Assembly: GCA_913776675.1 (NCBI GenBank)
Contig: CAJYRE010000441.1
Span: 1-8,484 of the forward strand
Length of the DNA: 8,484 nucleotides
Direction: 5' to 3'
DNA from: Rhizobiaceae bacterium
GTDB taxonomy: Bacteria > Pseudomonadota > Alphaproteobacteria > Rhizobiales > Rhizobiaceae
Shown here: positions 6,356-8,484 of the stretch, in pieces
Layout: each line of letters starts with the position of its first letter
How positions within the stretch are numbered: position 1 is the first letter of the stretch
Made by a program: the position numbers and the translations under genes
Notes under the pieces: model-generated
Seen by the model: only the letters and a program-made list of their open reading frames with translations
Databases searched by the model: none
Told to the model about the DNA's origin: nothing

Positions 6356-7729
6356 ATGTTGAGCAATTCCCTGATTGAACTGGACCGGGCCCATCTGGTG
6401 CATCCGGTTGCCTCCTATCGCGGCCACGAAAAAGCCGGTGTGCGGGTTTTGAAATCGGCAAAGGGTGCCACCGTGACCGATGCCAACGGGCATCAATTGG
6501 TGGATGGTTTTGCTGGCCTGTGGTGCGTCAATGCGGGCTATGGTCAGGAAAGCATCATTGAAGCGGCAACCAAACAATTGCGTGAATTGCCTTATGCCAC
6601 GGGCTATTTCAGCCTCGGCTCGGAACCTGCCATCCGGCTGGCGGCTGAACTTGCAGATCGCGCACCCGGCGATCTCAACCATGTTTATTTCACGCTGGGC
6701 GGCTCGGATGCGGTGGACAGCACCATTCGCTTCATCCGCTATTATTACCATTGCAAGGGCACGCCGCAGAAGGACCAGTTCATCTCGGTGGAACAGGGCT
6801 ATCATGGCTCCTCCACAGTCGGCGCAGGCCTCACCGCCCTGCCGCTGTTTCATGCAGGCTTTGGCCTGCCGTTTGATTGGCAGCATAAAATTCCGTCACA
6901 CTATGCCTATCGCAATCCGGTGGGCAATGATCCGGCAGCCATTATTGCCGCCTCCGTTGCCGCCTTGCGGGGCAAGGTCAATGAATTGGGTGCCGAGCGC
7001 GTGGCAGCATTCTATGTTGAACCCATTCAAGGTTCTGGTGGTGTGCTTGTGCCGCCCGATGGCTGGCTGAAAGCCATGCGCGATGTCTGCACCGAGCTGG
7101 ATATTCTGTTTGTGGCCGATGAAGTCATCACTGGCTTTGGCCGCACCGGCCCCCTGTTTGCCTGCGTCGACGATGGCGTGGTGCCAGATCTGATGACCAC
7201 CGCCAAGGGCCTGACCTCCGGCTATGTGCCGATGGGGGCGGTGTTCCTGTCTGATAAAATCTACAACACCATTGCTGATGGCGCGGGCCCAAGCGCCATT
7301 GGTCATGGCTATACCTATTCGGCCCACCCGGTCAGTGCCGCTGTTGGTCTGGCTGTCCTCAAGCTTTACGAAGATGGCCTGCTGGACAATGGCCGCAAGA
7401 TGGGTGCCCGTCTGCTGGCTGGACTGCACAGCCTGAAAGATCACCCGCTGGTGGGCGATGTGCGCGGTCGCGGCATGTTGGCAGCCATTGAAATGGTGGT
7501 GGACAAGGAAAAGAAAACGCCCCTACCCGCTGCTGCGACACCGGCCATTCGGGTGTTTGAACGTGCATGGAGCAACGGCCTTGTTATCCGCGCCTTTGCC
7601 AATGGTATTCTGGGGTATGCCCCCCCGCTGTGCTGCACCGAAAACGACATCGACGCCATTGTCGAACGCACCCGAAAGACGCTGGATCAGACACTGGCAG
7701 ACCCGGACGTCAGGGGTGCCATGGCATGA
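6356..7729 (+). CDS. class III PLP-dependent omega-aminotransferase (polyamine/amine:pyruvate type)
   Basis: This 457-aa fold-type I aminotransferase of class III moves a terminal amino group from an amine donor to a keto acid such as pyruvate. The family landmarks are intact: GLWCVNAGYG (54-63), phosphate-binding GGSDAVD (115-121), YHGSS (149-153), EPIQGSGG from E222, and the PLP-ring aspartate D255 in ADEVITGFGRTG. The Schiff-base lysine is K284 in TTAKGLTSGY, and the likely carboxylate-binding Arg is at 412. The overall pattern matches SpuC-like putrescine/polyamine:pyruvate transaminases, but SDAVD replaces the commoner SEAND, as in a rhizobial subgroup often labelled aspartate aminotransferase family. 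It follows the GNAT gene in one operon. A role in amine catabolism with the divergent FAD oxidoreductase is likely; the precise donor is not readable from sequence. Confidence 0.92.
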   Translation: MLSNSLIELDRAHLVHPVASYRGHEKAGVRVLKSAKGATVTDANGHQLVDGFAGLWCVNAGYGQESIIEAATKQLRELPYATGYFSLGSEPAIRLAAELADRAPGDLNHVYFTLGGSDAVDSTIRFIRYYYHCKGTPQKDQFISVEQGYHGSSTVGAGLTALPLFHAGFGLPFDWQHKIPSHYAYRNPVGNDPAAIIAASVAALRGKVNELGAERVAAFYVEPIQGSGGVLVPPDGWLKAMRDVCTELDILFVADEVITGFGRTGPLFACVDDGVVPDLMTTAKGLTSGYVPMGAVFLSDKIYNTIADGAGPSAIGHGYTYSAHPVSAAVGLAVLKLYEDGLLDNGRKMGARLLAGLHSLKDHPLVGDVRGRGMLAAIEMVVDKEKKTPLPAAATPAIRVFERAWSNGLVIRAFANGILGYAPPLCCTENDIDAIVERTRKTLDQTLADPDVRGAMA

Positions 7730-7739
7730 TCATTGATCA
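7727..7739. repeat. TGATCA-T-TGATCA palindrome over the aminotransferase stop
   Basis: Two TGATCA palindromes separated by a single T make a 13-bp element that is symmetric apart from its centre. It overlaps the TGA stop, and a further GATC follows at 7742-7745. No T tract follows, so it is not an intrinsic terminator. It may be a protein site or chance. Confidence 0.35.
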
Positions 7740-7870
7740 ACGATCCTGCAAAATAGCGCGTCAGGCACAGATTCAGAATTATCTGCTGTCTAAGGTTCAT
7801 CATTCAGAAAAAAACGGCCCATGAGTCCTGTAACACTTGGTTTGCTGGGAGAAAACAAACTGCGCTAATC

Positions 7871-7904
7871 TCGGTCATGAGACATCATCCTGATCTCATG
7901 CCGA
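7871..7904. promoter_or_regulatory. imperfect hairpin in the leader of the solute-binding protein gene
   Basis: TCGG plus CATGAGA (7871-7874, 7876-7882) pairs with TCTCATG plus CCGA (7894-7904). The result is an 11-bp stem with one bulged T and an 11-nt loop. It lies about 115 nt before the ATG at 8019 in a 289-nt intergenic region. There is no T run after it on either strand, so a transcript-leader structure or an operator is more likely than a terminator. It matches no riboswitch class I recognise. The rest of 7730-8018 shows no gene and no clear promoter. Confidence 0.4.
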
Positions 7905-8006
7905 AATTCACTCTTGCCGGTGCTCAAAGCCATGCTGGCACACGACAGAGCATCTTGCGTTACCGGAGATACAAGCCGGAGCGCGATACGTCACCACCAT
8001 CCATAA

Positions 8007-8013
8007 AAGGGGA
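8007..8013 (+). promoter_or_regulatory. ribosome binding site of the truncated solute-binding protein
   Basis: An AAGGGGA-type Shine-Dalgarno sequence ends about 6 nt before the ATG at 8019. It supports this as a real gene start rather than a chance frame. Confidence 0.6.
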
Positions 8014-8018
8014 ACGTC

Positions 8019-8195
8019 ATGACAGATACACATACGCAAAGCTGGACAAAGGCTGACGATGCGATGGTTGAAAATGCCATTCGCCGCGGAGCAACCCGCC
8101 GTGAATTGATGCAGTTGCTGCTGGCTGGCGGCGTTGCCCTGACCATGCGCCGACAAGGTGGACACCATAGTAACCTGCCAGGAAAAAGACGATGA
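8019..8195 (+). pseudogene. truncated Tat-dependent ABC transporter solute-binding protein, broken at a foreign junction
   Basis: The frame encodes 58 residues, of which only about the first 42 look native. These read MTDTHTQSWTKADDAMVENA, then IRRGATRRELMQLLLAGGVA. This is the extended N-terminus and twin-arginine signal (TRRELMQ, then a hydrophobic core) that I remember from rhizobial family-5 (peptide-type) periplasmic solute-binding proteins of over 500 aa. After VALT (about 8144) the frame turns into MRRQGGHH and stops at 8193-8195, overlapping the start of a phage-like gene. The signal peptide loses its h-region end and cleavage site, and the whole binding domain is missing. The good ribosome binding site and the position after the aminotransferase suggest it was the uptake arm of the amine locus. 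The break may be an assembly artefact rather than a true mutation. Confidence 0.7.
8138..8150. other. junction between rhizobial and P2-like phage sequence
   Basis: Left of this interval, frame 8019+ reads as a rhizobial Tat signal. Right of it, that frame loses meaning, while two other plus frames begin to resemble neighbouring genes of P2-type phages. The breakpoint cannot be placed more exactly from one sequence. No att core, terminal inverted repeat or short target duplication is visible around it. It cuts both partner genes in the middle, which argues against site-specific prophage integration. Confidence 0.65.
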
Positions 8196-8226
8196 ACAAG
8201 CCGCAGTCCTTACGCGAAACCCTTAA
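8146..8226 (+). pseudogene. 3' end of a probable phage Rz1/LysC-type spanin gene, 5' part missing
   Basis: In this frame the segment reads CADKVDTIVTCQEKDDEQ and a few more residues to a TAA at 8224-8226. The cysteine-containing ADKVDTIVTCQ tail resembles the C-termini of small outer-membrane spanin lipoproteins in P2-like phages, though the stretch is too short for certainty. Its overlap of 35 nt with the following gpR-like gene is the compact arrangement expected at the lysis-to-tail boundary of P2-type genomes. The start and the lipobox are lost at the junction. It could be a chance frame, but its position directly before gene R supports the call. Confidence 0.45.
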
Positions 8227-8484
8227 CAGCGCCATCCCTTACCTGCAGCAGAACCCTGACAGGTTTCACCTGTTCGTAGACAAAGGGGCATCAGTCGGGA
8301 CTGCCGCCGCGTCACTGTCATGGGAATACCGCTACACGCTTAACGTCATCGTTACGGACTTCACCGGCGATCAAAACCTGCTGATGGCGGCGGTGATGTA
8401 CTGGCTGCGCACCAACCAGCCTGATGCGCTGCAGAACCCCAATGAGCGTGACCAGCTTTGCACGTTTGAGGTGGACATTCTCGG
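8192..8484 (+). CDS. R: P2 gpR-like phage tail completion protein, 3' end outside window
   Basis: The first 97 residues of a gpR-type tail completion protein are present; P2 gpR is about 155 aa and is needed to finish the contractile tail so that it can join the head. The diagnostic stretch is RYTLNVIVTDFTGD, nearly as in P2 gpR from memory. It is preceded by NPDRFHLFVDKG and AASLSWE and followed by a WLRTNQPDAL block, all in the P2 order. The start ATG at 8192 has AGGA 8 nt upstream. In P2 the gene follows lysC and precedes S; here a spanin-like tail overlaps its start, fitting that order. The sequence looks enterobacterial (Erwinia/Serratia/Yersinia-type P2 relatives), unlike the rhizobial genes on its left. 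No further phage gene is visible before the window ends. Confidence 0.85.
   Translation, partial: MNKPQSLRETLNSAIPYLQQNPDRFHLFVDKGASVGTAAASLSWEYRYTLNVIVTDFTGDQNLLMAAVMYWLRTNQPDALQNPNERDQLCTFEVDIL

Noticed and set aside
6137..6886. Minus-strand 249-codon frame over the GNAT end and aminotransferase start
   Set aside because: It is antisense to two firmly identified genes and carries no recognisable domain.
7768..7785. CAGAT/ATCTG inverted repeat after the aminotransferase as a terminator
   Set aside because: The stem is only 5 bp with an 8-nt loop, AT-rich and without a following T tract.
8019..8195. Reading the 58-codon frame as an intact small Tat-exported protein
   Set aside because: The native-looking signal ends abruptly without a cleavage site, and the last residues overlap phage sequence read in other frames; truncation explains it better.
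8138..8484. Normal P2-type prophage insertion
   Set aside because: No integrase or att-like core is seen and the boundary falls between lysis and tail genes rather than at a phage attachment site.

Overview
The window reads as a rhizobial (Hyphomicrobiales, probably Rhizobiaceae) chromosome for its first ~8.14 kb. Moderately high GC, tightly packed operons and close protein resemblance to Agrobacterium/Rhizobium families (MarR-FUSC-DUF1656-HlyD efflux, type II haloacid-dehalogenase/DAO pair, omega-aminotransferase, Tat-dependent solute-binding protein) point this way. The genus is inferred from remembered protein families; no search was run. The last ~340 bases look different: they resemble the lysis/tail region of an enterobacterial P2-type phage, so the window seems to contain a junction between two unrelated DNAs.

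Region 1 (1-3076, minus strand): a MarR regulator followed by an AaeB-like FUSC permease, a 69-aa AaeX-like DUF1656 membrane protein and an AaeA-like HlyD membrane fusion protein that runs off the left edge. Spacings are 1 nt, 5 nt and a 4-nt overlap, so this is one translationally coupled operon for efflux of aromatic or other carboxylic acids, probably controlled by its own MarR protein. The AT-rich gap 3077-3225 holds the likely promoter/operator.

Region 2 (3226-7729): two divergent pairs around a 253-nt control region (5242-5494). Leftward lie a haloacid-dehalogenase-like hydrolase and a PuuB-like FAD amine oxidoreductase, 3 nt apart. Rightward lie a two-domain GNAT acetyltransferase and a class III PLP omega-aminotransferase, 18 nt apart. 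Together they look like an amine or polyamine catabolism locus, although the substrate cannot be read from sequence and no ligase, aldehyde dehydrogenase or gamma-glutamyl hydrolase is present in the window.

Region 3 (7730-8484): a 289-nt leader with a strong imperfect hairpin leads into the first ~42 codons of a Tat-exported ABC-transporter solute-binding protein, probably the uptake arm of the amine locus. Its reading frame breaks at about 8138-8150. Beyond that point are the 3' end of a probable Rz1/LysC-type spanin gene and the 5' two-thirds of a P2 gpR-like tail completion gene, overlapping as in a phage. The break is inside genes on both sides with no visible att site, insertion sequence or target duplication, so an assembly or library chimera is the leading explanation and a genuine phage-fragment insertion the alternative. 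No tRNA, rRNA, CRISPR array or complete mobile element is seen.
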